Both the position numbers and the translations under genes were made by a program. DNA of 21,827 nucleotides from Glomus cerebriforme (taxonomy: Eukaryota; Glomeromycota; Glomeromycetes; Glomerales; Glomeraceae), in assembly GCA_003550305.1 (NCBI GenBank), contig QKYT01000388.1:87792-109618 (forward strand). The letters are read 5' to 3'. Positions 1-11,109 of the stretch are shown here, piece by piece (position 1 is the first letter of the stretch; each line of letters starts with the position of its first letter). The notes below the pieces were generated by a model, which saw only the letters and a list, made by a program, of their open reading frames with translations, had not been told where the DNA came from and ran no database searches.

Positions 1-22
1 TATATATATATATATATATATA
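1..22. repeat. (TA)n microsatellite
   Basis: Eleven TA dinucleotides open the window. This is a simple repeat and its true length is unknown because it is cut by the window edge. Confidence 0.9.
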
Positions 23-568
23 TTCTTTGTTAAAATCAGTATCCTGTTATAAAAATAGTAATTTTTTTTTTTTAAAAAAAAAATCAAACTTTAATTTTAT
101 TTAAATATATTGTGATGGTTTTTATCGTGATTTCCTTAAAAAAAAAAAGAAATTATCACAGTTCGTCACGAAAAAACCTAAAACTACTGCGCCAAGATCA
201 TTTCTCCCAGTATTATTTTAATTCACGTGACCTGTGACGTTTAAATTAATCATTCAGTAAAAAAAAATGAAAAACAGGCGACAATTTATTAGGTCAAGCA
301 ATTTTTAACATTTTTTCGTCTCTAATTTATTATGTACTCAACATTCAGTACTATATATATAATCTGTATAATATATAATTGTATATACTGTATATGTACT
401 GTATAATAAGAATAAACGGCTATCAAAAGGTTTGATTTAAAAATTCCAAAAAAAGGATTTGAGGCGACGGAAATTGGTCAGGTGATATCTATAAATAAAT
501 ATTTATATATATTATATTTCTAAAAAAAATACCCCCCCATCGTTAGATTCTAATAAATTTAAAAGTCT
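23..568. other. AT-rich flank with a small inverted repeat, no gene
   Basis: I see no coding frame here. An imperfect inverted repeat pairs GGTTTTTATCGTGA at 117-130 with TCACGAAAAAACC at about 165-177, separated by an A-rich spacer, so this could be a small hairpin element. Around 350-410 there is a run of TATA/GTATA-like words. The last 60 bases lie just 3' of the F-box-type gene and probably hold its 3' untranslated region; no distinct polyadenylation signal can be singled out in such AT-rich DNA. Confidence 0.5.
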
Positions 569-2161
569 CTACCATATTATTTCGACTATTTTAGTATTAT
601 CAATATCATAATCATTCTCTCTAATGTTATAACCCTTCAAGTCTCTATTATGTAATTCTGAAACTATTTGAACCAAAATTTCTAAATCTTTACTGTCCCC
701 ATCACAAGAAAATTTTAATACTTTTAAAAATTTGACAAATTTCTTTATAACTAATTCAGATATTTCAAATGATATTTTCCAATTTGAAATATTTAATTCT
801 ACAAGATTTGATGAACAATGGTGAGTAAATTCATTCATGAATGGATCCGCAAAAAATTTTGGTTTTCCATCACATCCTACATGAATTTTTTCCAATTTCT
901 TACATTGACTCATTATCTTTAATAATAATATCATATCTTGTCGATTCTTAATATTTAAAAAAATATTTACTAAATTATAACAATTTTCAGAAAATGAAAA
1001 AAGAATTCCTGGTATCTCTGAAAGATCTTGATATAAATATATTTCCTTTAAATTCTTTCCATTATTTTTAATAAATTCTTTCAAATTTTTTAATGCTTCG
1101 TTTGTAAATCCACAACATGTAAATTCTAATATTTCAAGTTCTGAATATTTAATTTTTGATAAAAGGTTGATTGGATTATTAAATTCAATCAACATAAATG
1201 ATAATTTCTTTAATTTTTTACATTTTTTTAAATATTGTAATTCTTCATCTGTAATTATATCATTAAAAGTTTTAAAAGATTCTAAAAATTCTTCTACCAT
1301 TCCTTTTAATCCTTTTATAACATCTCTTCCAAAATCTGTTACGGTCGAATATGTTAAAGTTTTAAGATTCTTTTGAACTTGTAATAATTCTTTTATATTT
1401 TTTGATTTTAAATCATCATTTTTCGTTAAATAAATTGAACTTTCCCATGGATATATTTTTATATGATTTATTTCATGACAACATTCTTTAATCTTATTAA
1501 TTAATGATGCTTTATGAAAATTTCCATCACATATTAATTCTTTAAGTCCAATAAAACATCTATTAATATCTTTTATCCCATTAAAAAGTATACCAAAATA
1601 ATCATTAGGAATTGAAAAAGTTTTCTTATAATTCTTATTAATATCAATTGAAAGGTTTTCAATCCCTTTACTTCTTTTGATAATTATTTTAAAAATTGTT
1701 TCAAAAAATCCCAAAACTTCTTGTTCTTCTATAGAATATATTTGCATAGAATAATCATAAATAAAATTTTCATTATTATTAATAAAATGATCCTTTTCTA
1801 AATTTGGTCGAAATCTTTTATTATAATTTAACCATTTTTTTATCAACTTAAATAATTCATCAAAATCCATTTGTCTTATAAAATAAGGATATTCAAAGAA
1901 TGTCTCTGTTGGAATTCCAATTCGTTGATCTTTTATTTTAAGTATCTCTTTTTCATTTTCATCAAGATAAAATAAAATTATTGTAATAATTTTAAAAAGA
2001 TTTTTAGGATATTTAATGTTAAATGGTTTTTTCCATAAATATGATATTCCAACTTGACACCAATCTTTATTAATTAATATAACAGAATGTAAAGTTTTTA
2101 TATCATTTTCTTCTATATTATTAATAATTTCTGTGATAATGTCAACGAGTAAATGTGGCAT
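569..2161 (-). CDS. F-box/leucine-rich-repeat-like protein, intact
   Basis: A 530-residue protein. The N-terminus (about residues 1-45, MPHLLVDIITEIINNI followed by HSVILINKDWCQVGISYLWK) has the F-box layout: a short amphipathic helix after the start, a leucine/valine-rich middle and a W-containing end. From about residue 180 the protein has irregular leucine-rich stretches (LKELICDG, LKTLTYST, LEILEFTCCGF, LKEIYLYQDL, LVELNISNW, LKVLKFSCDG), as in the F-box/LRR proteins that are strongly expanded in Rhizophagus. F-box proteins usually bind Skp1 in SCF ubiquitin ligases, with the LRR part choosing the substrate; that role is inferred. The first ATG is at 2161-2159 with a favourable A at -3. 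The open frame runs on to 2233, but only through a poly-lysine stretch with no further ATG. No intron is needed. It is the only long intact reading frame in the window. Confidence 0.8.
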   Translation of the reverse strand: MPHLLVDIITEIINNIEENDIKTLHSVILINKDWCQVGISYLWKKPFNIKYPKNLFKIITIILFYLDENEKEILKIKDQRIGIPTETFFEYPYFIRQMDFDELFKLIKKWLNYNKRFRPNLEKDHFINNNENFIYDYSMQIYSIEEQEVLGFFETIFKIIIKRSKGIENLSIDINKNYKKTFSIPNDYFGILFNGIKDINRCFIGLKELICDGNFHKASLINKIKECCHEINHIKIYPWESSIYLTKNDDLKSKNIKELLQVQKNLKTLTYSTVTDFGRDVIKGLKGMVEEFLESFKTFNDIITDEELQYLKKCKKLKKLSFMLIEFNNPINLLSKIKYSELEILEFTCCGFTNEALKNLKEFIKNNGKNLKEIYLYQDLSEIPGILFSFSENCYNLVNIFLNIKNRQDMILLLKIMSQCKKLEKIHVGCDGKPKFFADPFMNEFTHHCSSNLVELNISNWKISFEISELVIKKFVKFLKVLKFSCDGDSKDLEILVQIVSELHNRDLKGYNIRENDYDIDNTKIVEIIW

Positions 2162-2423
2162 TGTTTTTTTTTTCTTTTTTTTTGAAGGAAAGAGGTTAGA
2201 AATTTGTAGATCATTTGATTTGCTTACCAACAATAGCGTAGTTATTTAAAAGTTTTAAAGATGTACGTCATATCGCATGATCAACTATAAAAATTTTTCC
2301 AGAAATAAAAACTTTTAAACAAATTTTCACATGAAAAATCTTTTCTTCAAGAGAAAATACATCATTATATCAAAAAAATGTAACGTTTGATTATAATCAA
2401 ACAGTAAAAAAATATCTTTAATT

Positions 2424-3323
2424 TGGGCCGGAATTAACAATTTTTGGATGACTGACTGATTATAAGTCATTTTAAATGCAGGCCAAATTTTTTTTACTTA
2501 TATAATGTATAATACCAGCCGGAATTAACACTATTATATATAGTACTTGATATGATCTGATTAAATTTTGTAAGTAAAAAATAATATAAACTTATATTAA
2601 TATTAATATATTAATAGTTTGCTGCCCGTTGCTTTGCAACGGGTTTTAAATTTTATTTAATTCCGGCCAGAATTATGTGTATACACGTCAATTTCCTTTT
2701 TTGGAATTTTGTGTAATCTTGTACTATACCATTTGATCCAATTTTCGTAGGAAATAAAATTGCCTTTTTGGACTTTGTGTATCGTAACGTGATTAGGTTA
2801 CACAAATTTATTGCATTTATTTTGTGTACACCTCTATGACTAGAAAAATATAACTTATTACTACAAATATTTTTAATTAGATAGATTAAGAAAAAAATTT
2901 TACTATGATATATAATAATTTATCATCCCATTTTTATTGAATTTTTTTGGTATAATAAATACTATTTGTCATATGTTATTCATTACATATTTAATTTTGC
3001 CCAAATTTTATAATGCTAGCTAAAATTTTCCTTATTTGGATATTAGGTAATATTACACAATCTAAAGGTAATGAAAATTAAAATTTTAGGTTATATAAGA
3101 TTTCTAAAAAGAGGTATGTCTAAAGCGGAGCAGAATTATGTGATTTTTGTAAAATTTTTGGCCAGAATTATGGCATTAAGAAATTATGCATGTGAGATTT
3201 CACCTATTAATACTTAGGAAAAATGTAAAATGAAAATGTGATGTCAGATATGCATTATGATCATATGATTCTACTTTGTTTTAGATAATTTCATTGCAAA
3301 TCATTTAATTCTGGCCAGAATTA
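2424..3323. repeat. Dispersed GGCC(A/G)GAATTA motif copies
   Basis: The word GGCCGGAATTAAC or GGCCAGAATTATG, or a near match, appears near 2425, 2517, 2661, 3161 and 3311, with related GGCC words around 18786-18835. The copy at 3306-3323 is a perfect 18-base palindrome, TAATTCTGGCCAGAATTA. The shared word with variable surroundings fits terminal motifs of a non-autonomous element family, but I cannot pair the ends or name the family. Confidence 0.5.
2625..2643. repeat. GC-rich 8-bp hairpin
   Basis: CCCGTTGC, a TTT loop and GCAACGGG form a perfect 8-bp stem inside very AT-rich DNA. Short GC-rich hairpins like this occur near the 3' end of Helitrons, but there is no clear CTRR end at the expected distance on either strand, so the assignment stays open. 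Confidence 0.6.
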
Positions 3324-3710
3324 TGAATTATGTGATACTGGCGATATATCACCATGATGATAAATTACAAAATCCTATTATTAATATATTTACTGGCCAA
3401 AAATTTTACAAGAAATTTTAATACTCTTTTAACAAAAAAAAAAATATTATATATTATTGAAAAATATGATAATTTTATTAAAAATTTATATATAGTTATT
3501 ATTTATTTTATTATATAGACTAAAAAGATTTACAGAAACTTAGAACTTTAAAATAAATAAGAAAACATATATTTATTTTTCACTTTTTGTTTTTTTTGAA
3601 AATTCAATATATTGATAAAGTTTTTAAATTTTTCAAAAGATTTATTTACTATATATATATAATAAGCAAAGTTAAAATTTTAATTACTATTAATTAAACC
3701 ATATATGAAA

Positions 3711-4717
3711 CTAATATTTAGTTGACCAACTATTATTCTTAATACATGCCTCAACTTTACGTGGCATACTTTCAATTAAATTTATTAATATATTATTAGA
3801 AATTTGATTTTATTTTTCATGCAAAGCATGTTCCAATTCCTTTATATTTTTTGCAAGTTTGAAACATTTTCTAATGTATCTTTTCAGCTCTGACTATAAG
3901 TGTTTGATGGGATTCAAGTCAAATGATTAACTTGGCCAATTTTCTAAAATTTTGACTTTTTTATTTCTATTCATTTTTTAATATTTTTAGCGATATTAAT
4001 GTAATAGAAGCATTATCATCTTGAAATAAATACCTTTATCCATTATGATTATTATTAATAAATAAAAGTAAATATGATTTAAGTATTTGAATATAGTCAT
4101 GATGGTTTATTTTTCTATTAACTTTTACAAATAGTCCTAATTCCTTTTCTGAAAAATAACCCTACATTATTAAACTTTCACTTTTATGTTTTATTAAAGA
4201 AACCATATTTTTAATATTAAATTTTGTTCCAGAAGTTCTTTAAACATGACCTGAACCATCATTTTTAAATATTGTAAAGCAACTTTTATTATTCCAAATA
4301 ACTGATTTTTACTTTCTAACAGACTAATCTTTCCTTTCAATACATCAGTTTAAATAATTTTCTCTTTATTTATCATTAAAAAGAGAGTTGGATGTTAGAA
4401 TATGTAAAAAAAATATTAAATTTATGCAAATTTCTCCTTATATATAGTCTTGGTAAAAACTTGTATTTCAGCTTTCTCTTGAAATTTATTTTTTATTTGT
4501 TTAGCAGTCTAATGATTATTTATTTTAATAGTATTTTTTGGTATTCATAATTTAAAAGTTTAGAATGATCATAAGTTTTAAAATTTCTTCCTTTACAAAA
4601 GATCTGAATAATTTGGTAAATTGTTGCTCTAGAAAAGCCAAGTATTTTAATAATATATTTTTTTGTGACATTACCTTTAATAATCTGGCTGTGTTCAGTC
4701 TTTGTTAAATCATACAT
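3711..4717 (-). pseudogene. Tc1/mariner transposase relic
   Basis: Read on the minus strand, this is a full-length but dead DDE transposase. The N-terminal 65 residues (4520-4717, MYDLTKTEHSQIIKGN then KKYIIKILGFSRATIYQIIQ) form the Tc1-type helix-turn-helix. The middle gives KNDGSGHV-stop-R, and the catalytic core appears as FQDDNAS at about 4009-4030. The C-terminus reads NWPS-stop-SFDLNPIKHL-stop-SELK, against the family pattern NWPSQSPDLNPIEHLW. The third catalytic acidic residue (E of NPIE) is K here, and the Q and W positions are stops. There is at least one frameshift between the helix-turn-helix and the core, and several more stops. The last in-frame codon is TAG at 3711-3713 after CIKNNSWSTKY. 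The gene is clearly non-functional. Confidence 0.85.
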
Positions 4718-4877
4718 AATGCAATGTAGTATAAAATCCTATTTTATCAATCACATTTAATGTTTATTTATAAATAAAATAATAATTACATCATTATTTA
4801 CATAGACAATAAACTATTACATATTAAAATTTTAGCCCAAATTATTATGTACATTTTTAAAAATTAAGTCAAAATAT

Positions 4878-4907
4878 GAGTCTTACTATTTTTATCCAAG
4901 TAGTGTA
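4878..4907 (-). repeat. Probable 5' terminal repeat of the Tc1-like relic
   Basis: About 190 bases upstream of the transposase start, the minus strand reads TA then CACTACTTGGATAAAAATAG, which looks like a Tc1/mariner terminus preceded by its TA target. I could not find a matching inverted copy downstream of the relic, between 3330 and 3710, so that end seems eroded or deleted. Confidence 0.5.
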
Positions 4908-7183
4908 TAATAAAAAATTAAAATAAAGTAAAATAAAATAATATAAAAAAAAAAGTAAAAGAAAAAGAAAATTTAACTATGAGTAAAAAAAAAATTTTTT
5001 TTATAAAGTAAAATATTAAAAAACCTTAAAAAAATATAAAAGTAAAAAATGTAATTAGTTATAATATAAATAATAAAATAAAAATACTTTTAAAATTATT
5101 ATTAACTTTTATAATTTACAATAACATTATAATTAGTATTGTCTTTATTAATTATCATTTCTTCCATTATTATCTCAGTTTTGCTAAAAATTGATTTTTG
5201 ATTACTTTATTTTTTTTGTTTTATCATATCTTGAACTACTTTTTCTTTCATATCAAAAATCTCTTACATCATCTGTATTGTAACAGTTTATTTATTTTCA
5301 AAAGCTTGCTATTTATTAATAATTATAATTAATTTACAATTTGTAAGAAACAGAAAGATCTACATTAGTAATCAGTGGAACAATTTTATAATTAAATTTA
5401 TTAGTACCCATAATCTGAAGCCATCAGGCAAATATTACCATATTTTGATAATTGTTTTGAACCTTTAAAAATAATATATTAATTTATGGCTTTCTGGCTA
5501 TCTCCCATAAAAAAATAATAAGAATATCTTCAAAATTGCAAATTCTAAATGAGGACTAAAATTATGCAATTAGATATTTTCATTAAATTTTACTATTAAA
5601 ATCGCCAGCTAGAGATTATGGATATAGTAAGGTAATAGGGTATGCTATATTTTTTGCTCATTTTTTTTTGCAATTAATGTTAGCCAAATTATTTGTAATA
5701 CTAATTAAAATTATCATAATGCAAATCAGAGGTGCTTTACTTAATTCAGCAATATATAGATTATAGCTAAAATGTCCTGCTAATCACTAATATCAATCTT
5801 TCCATTTCTCGTGAATTATGAATTAATATATTTAAATATCAAAAATTTATTAAACTTTGAGAATACTATAATTATTTATCAAAAATACATTTATATACTT
5901 TAAAATAGATTTATTATTATATTTAATTTCAGAACTTTTTGAATTTAAAAGAATATCATATATTGCAAGAATGTATACTGTACATAATACATTACTAATA
6001 ATTACTTCTCTTTTATCTGTTTAAAAATACTATAGTTGATCTTTAATAACAATTCATAATTTGTAAAAATCTTTTTATAAGCTATATAAATCTTTTATTT
6101 ATCTTCTATTCAGCTAACTTTATTAAAGATATAGTACTATTAACTTATTCTAATTGATCTTTACTAAATATAAAAAAGATCAAATTTTGGATATTGGCTA
6201 TTGATCTAAAAAAAAATCAGATTTTTTTGATAATTATTAAAAAATTCTAAGATTTTACTTCTAATAATAATTTTTTACTAAATTTTGATACTTAATTATT
6301 TTTATTAATAGTATTTATATATTGTGACATGTATAATTTTTTAGTACTATTTAATATTCACTATCTAAAAAAAATAATATAGCCAGTATAAATTGTTTAA
6401 TAACTTTTTTATAAATATTTTATAAAGAAAATATTTTTAATTATTTTAAAAATTAAGATGTAATGATATGTTTCCTTTTTTTTTATAAACCCTTTGTGAA
6501 TATAAATTTTATAATATTTATTCAAGAATATACAATTAAATTAAAGATTATATATATTACATGTTACAATTAATTATTTGTTCATATCATCACAATTGCA
6601 AATAAATAACTACTATCTCTATTATGGGTAGGAGATGATAGTAATCTTAAAAATGTTCATAGTTTTAAAGAAAAGTGAAATAAGATTGCTTAGCAAAACT
6701 AAAAGGTTTAGCAAATAAATAAAATGAAAAATGTTGTAATTTGATAAAACTATATTAAAGTCTTATTAAAAAGTTAGCAAAACTTAATGAAAAGTAAAAT
6801 CTGTCAAAAATCTATTATAAATAGTAAAACTGATAAAACTTTGTGAATTATAATAAAACTATAATAAAAATTTGATAAAACTAAGTGCAGGATTTTAAAA
6901 GAGTTTAGACAAGCAATTCTAGAGTAGAATGGCCTAATAAAATTATCTTTAACCTATCAGTGAAGTAAGATAGAGAATAAGATCACTATTATCAAACTAA
7001 ATGATACAATTTCATATATATTCAGTCTGAGAAGTCTCATCTTATCCATAAAAAATAGGGTTAAATTAAGGAATACTTTTGTCTCATAGTAAAAATTACT
7101 ATTCTTATTAATAATAGAATATTTTAAACTTTTTTTAACATTATTTTTTCTAATTTACTAATACCTTTCCTACCCAACACTAC
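4908..7183. other. AT-rich gene-free region
   Basis: No convincing gene. On the minus strand between about 6200 and 5100 one can read long coding-looking strings interrupted by TAA, TAG and TGA, but the stop density (roughly one in ten codons) is about what base composition alone predicts, so I do not call a relic. A short open peptide, MDKMRLLRLN followed by a hydrophobic run, lies on the minus strand near 6960-7050 and is not supported further. Confidence 0.55.
6690..6885 (+). repeat. Degenerate short repeats of a GATAAAACT-like word
   Basis: GATAAAACT occurs three times (near 6743, 6832 and 6873), with variants such as GCAAAACT and AATAAAACT making about eight copies in 200 bases at irregular spacing. 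It may be an old decayed minisatellite. Confidence 0.4.
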
Positions 7184-8195
7184 ATTACCCTACTATAAAT
7201 TACTGGATTTTATAAAAAATACTTAGTAATATATATAAAAATTGATAATTTTTATGTTATACAAAAGTTTATCAAATTTTAATAAAATGTAATAATTTTT
7301 TTTATAGTTTTTAAAAATATAATCAAAAATAAAATATCTTTAAAATATCAAAAAAAACCTATATAAAAAGTAATATACAAAATAATTTTATATACACTGG
7401 TCAAAAACTGATCTATCTTACAGATATCTTACAGATATCTTATAAATATCGGGTACCCAAAATGCGTAAATTCTGCTATACATCGGGTACCCAATATGTA
7501 TACTATAGAATTAAAAAATACAATTTATTAATTATCTCGCTATCCAGTGATCATAAAAAGATGAAATATAGCTCATTCGATTCGCCTCACTGAGACGTAT
7601 CGAATGGTACTAATTTCGCATTTCTAGGTGCGATAGATGCTGAGATATTCGATAAATCGTAAAAAAACAAATAAAAAATGCCGATTTGTCAAATATCTCA
7701 GCATCTATCGCACCTAGAAATGCGAAATTAGTACCATTCGATACGTCTCAGTGAGGCGAATCGAATGAGCTATATTTCATCTTTTTATGATCACTGGATA
7801 GCGAGATAATTAATAAATTGTATTTTTTAATTCTATAGTATACATATTGGGTACCCGATGTATAGCAGAATTTACGCATTTTGGGTACCCGATATTTATA
7901 AGATATCTGTAAGATATCTGTAAGATAGATCAGTTTTTGACCAGTGATATAAAAATGTAAAAAATATATAAAAAAAGATTTACTTATATTTTACAATCAG
8001 AACATTTTTTTAGGATTTAAAAATATCTATTTTTTAAAAAATATTTCAAAACTACAATTGATCAGCTTTTAAATAAAAAAATTTTAATGAATTTTATTGA
8101 AAATTTATAAACTTTTATATAACCTAAAAAATATCAATTTTACTATATATTACTAAGTGATTTTTATAAAATCTGGTAATTTATGGTAGGGTAAT
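7184..8195. repeat. Old outer foldback repeat
   Basis: Outer arms of an inverted repeat that encloses the young palindrome. The left end (7184, ATTACCCTACTATAAATTAC) is matched in reverse complement by the right end (8195). Further in, blocks such as ATACTTAGTAATATATATAA and the AAAGTTTATC region pair with indels and roughly a quarter of positions changed. Similarity fades towards the inner junctions at 7394 and 7947. The arms are far more diverged than the inner palindrome, so this is an older element. Confidence 0.7.
7395..7946. mobile_element. Young foldback element, 265-bp near-perfect arms
   Basis: Left arm 7395-7659 and right arm 7682-7946 are exact reverse complements with no indels and, by my reading, only two mismatches, both next to the 22-base A-rich loop (7660-7681). 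The ends are CACTGGTCAAAAACTG. Each arm holds three 11-base tandem words (CTTACAGATAT twice, then CTTATAAATAT) and two copies of CGGGTACCCA. The element is less AT-rich than its surroundings. Both ends abut ATATA (7390-7394 and 7947-7951), a possible 5-bp target duplication but weak evidence in such DNA. No coding capacity is seen. A transcript through it would fold into a long double-stranded RNA. Confidence 0.9.
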
Positions 8196-9784
8196 ATATA
8201 TTATCATTCTTAATTCTCAAAGTCCTATATTATTTGACTTTCAAAAATCTTTCTCTTATCTTCTATCATTTTAAAACAAAATATCAGTTTTTATTTTCTT
8301 AATAAAAAGAAAAACTATTTTGGTTCTAATGATTGTGATTATTGGTATTGGCTTTTATTTCAGTTTAGTTTATATGAATCTTTTCTCAAGTACTATTGGA
8401 TCTTTAAACTAGTATGAAATATTAAATGAAGTTAAAGAAGCTAACCACTAGTACTAATCTTCAAAAGTAATTAAATAAGAAACTAATAACAAATAAAGCT
8501 ATTCTTAGCTATATTGGGATTGAAAGATTCAGATCTTTTACTATTTATCTTTCAGTAAACATAACCTTCTAAATAATATTTATTTAGTGAATTCTAATAA
8601 GAATTTTAATGGCTTTTAAGACTTGGTTACAGGCATATTTTAAACTTCATAAAAATTTAAAATTACTTATAATGGCTGGATTATTTACTTTCATACTTTA
8701 TAGGCAATTCATTCTCTTTCCTAAAATAATCTAGCAACTCTATAAAGTTAAATACATAAATTCAGCAAAAAACTACTTCTAATTAAGCATATAGTAATTC
8801 TTAAGAAATAGGTAAGAAAAGGAATAGAAGAGATAATCTGCAATTAGATTAAGAAGATTAATATAAAAAAGAAGTTTAAGTATACAAAAATAAGAAAAGT
8901 ATGAGTAAAAAAATTTTTTATTAACTATTCAATTACAAACTACTTTTTAGGGAATACAAAAAGGATCATTACCTATGAAACTAAACTAAAGGGAATGTAA
9001 TAAAAATAGAACCCAATCACATAATAGTAATTAGCTACAGATTAAACTTTGGATACCTTTCACTTAAAATAATAAGTATAAAGAAAAAAATAGCAAATTG
9101 CATTTTTTCAGAAACTACTTAAAGAAAGGTATTTAAATAAAAATAATTAGAAAATAAAATTAAATTAAAAAAAAACTAAAAGACAATAAACATTAAACTA
9201 GCTCTTAATAAGAAAATTACAAAAATATACTAAAAATATTCTGAATTTTAAAATATTTGACTATATAATTATGTATATTATAAGTATAAATTAAATATAA
9301 TTTTAGTATATTTTATGTAAAATATTTATATTCATAAATAATACTAAAATTATGTTTAAAAATACTGCATTTAATATATAAAAAGCTTATAAAATACTGT
9401 TAAATTTTGCCTCTTTAAATATATTTTAAGTGCAAAACTTATGTAAATCCATTTCAGTATATTATAAATATGATTTAATTGTATTTTGTATATATTTATT
9501 AATATTTTAATTAAAAATAACATATATTTTTAGTAGGTTTAAAGGTCATTTTAATTCAAATAAAATAATATTTTATGTATCTTTTAAATAGAAATAGCAT
9601 ATATTTTTACTTAAATTAAAGGTTATTTTAATTACATTTTTATATTTGATAAAATATTTAATGGTATTTTTAATATATAAATACAATATGGTTTAATTAT
9701 ATTTCAATAATAATTCATATACATTTTAAAGACTATGCAAATAATTAATGATACAAATAATTTCTATAGAGTAGTAAAATATTT
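8196..9784. other. AT-rich gene-free region
   Basis: No supported gene. On the plus strand from about 8330 to 9165, coding-looking fragments can be read (for example KKQIAFFQKLLKERYLNKNN if stops are ignored), but the many TAA/TAG codons match composition expectation. From about 9240 on, the DNA is nearly pure A/T. Two diverged direct copies of an ATATTTTTA...TTAAAGG(T/C)...TTTTAATT block lie at about 9523-9560 and 9597-9635. Confidence 0.5.
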
Positions 9785-9902
9785 AATTTCATATTTCTGA
9801 AATGGGTTTTGTTTTTTATTGCACTTGTGATATGATGCATGGGTCATGCCACTGGATTTTATTAGCTAAAATTTTTTGCCATACTTATTTTGTAATACTG
9901 TA
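9785..9902 (-). repeat. Terminal-repeat-like block, copy A
   Basis: Read on the minus strand from 9902, this block contains TATGGCAAAAAATTTTAGCT, then GGCATGACCCATGC, CATATCACAAGTGCAATAAA and ACAAAAC. It aligns over about 110 bases with the plus strand at 16590-16705, with roughly a quarter of positions changed, so it is a dispersed repeat and probably an element end. Confidence 0.65.
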
Positions 9903-10084
9903 TATTAAATCGCAAAATTTTTTTTATACAATTGTTTATTTTTTTTTCTTTTATATTTTTTTTTTATTACTTTGAACTTTATTTTGGTTTTTATTGAAAC
10001 TTTTTTTTAAATATATATTAAACCTAGATTAGCTATAATATTCATGAAAAAAAATCACATTTTTTATAATAGTACTAATTTTTG

Positions 10085-10850
10085 AACTTTTTATTTTTTT
10101 ATTTACTAATGTTAGGGTGTAATTTCATCACTTTAGACAAAGTAAATTGACTTTTTTTATTAATTAAAAGTTGTTCAATGAGTTCAAAACTGCTAAAATC
10201 TTAATTTTTATAAATATATAGTTAATACTTATAGAGTTATTCATATTTTTCATAATAGTACTAATTCACGAATTTTATATTTTTTTCAGTTTGTAACTTT
10301 AGAGTGTATTTTGAGTACTTTGGTCAAAGTAAATCAAAGCAAATCAACTTTCTTTATTAATTAAAAGTTATTTAATAGATCTGAAACTGCTAAGACTTCA
10401 ATTTTTATGAAGGTATAGTTAATACTTGTGGAGTTATTCATAGTTTTCATAACGGTACTGACTTACAAATTTTATTTTTTCCAGTTTGTAACTTCAGAGC
10501 ATATTTTGAGTANTTTGGTCAAAGTAAATTGACTTTCTTTATTAATTAAAAGTTGTTCAGCAGATCCAAAACTGCTAGATCTCAATTTTTATGATAGTAC
10601 ATTAATACTTATGGAGTTATTCATGATTTTTATAATGATACTGATCCATGAATTTTATATTTTTTTCTGTTTTGTAAATTCAGAGCATAATTTGAGTACT
10701 TTGGTCAAAGTAAATTGACTTACTTTATTAATTGAAAGTTGTTAGTGAATCTGAAACTATTAGGATCTCAATTTTCATAAAAGTATAATTAATAATTATG
10801 GAGTTATTCACATTTTTTATAATAGTACTAACTTTCAAATTATTTATTTT
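10085..10850 (+). repeat. Left arm: four direct tandem units
   Basis: The marker CAAAGTAAATTGAC, or a close variant, recurs at 10138, 10325, 10510 and 10706, giving periods of 187, 185 and 196 bases. Each unit also carries a TTTGTAA(C/A)TTCAGAG-like word, the run TTTATTAATTAAAAGTTG, and GAGTTATTCAT before an ATAATAGTACTAA-like word. The second unit has a small internal duplication (AAATCAAAGCAAATCAAC). One undetermined base is at 10513. Confidence 0.8.
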
Positions 10851-11109
10851 ATACCATATTTATTTAGCTTTACAATGTTTAAGCATTCTAAAAAAAATGT
10901 AATTTATTGAATTTTTTGAATACATTAAACAAACTTTTTTATCAAGATGGTTAAATCCCAAAATTTAAACACAAAACATCAAAAAGAAATAATTTAAGAG
11001 TGATATTTTAAAATTAAAAAACTGTATAATAATTCTAATAAAGTTAGAAATACAAGAGATAAAAAAAAGAGAAGTTAAGATACAAGTAGTTTTAAAAAAT
11101 AACTTTACT

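Larger units (their letters stand above)
2234..3710. other. Gene-free repeat-like stretch
   Basis: No coding frame is visible. The stretch beyond 2233 includes the upstream region of the F-box-type gene. It then holds several copies of a GGCC(A/G)GAATTA word, one GC-rich hairpin and long AT tracts, which suggests accumulated ends of small transposons rather than unique sequence. The part from about 3330 to 3710 is almost pure A/T with nothing recognisable. Confidence 0.6.

Noticed and set aside
1167..1376. 69-codon plus-strand frame inside the F-box-type gene
   Set aside because: Antisense shadow of a much longer and recognisable minus-strand gene.
2162..2233. Upstream extension of the F-box-type protein
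   Set aside because: The extension has no ATG, begins with TTG and is dominated by a poly-A-encoded lysine run; the F-box starts right after the first real ATG at 2161.
5100..9165. Possible recoding of TAA/TAG as glutamine: long coding-looking strings on the minus strand (6200-5100) and plus strand (8330-9165) with TAA/TAG where Gln would fit
   Set aside because: Counts of TAA, TAG and TGA match what about 80% AT composition predicts by chance, TGA is also present, and clearer relics (Tc1, 12030-14310) have stops at Trp as well as Gln positions. Mutational decay explains this better than a changed code.
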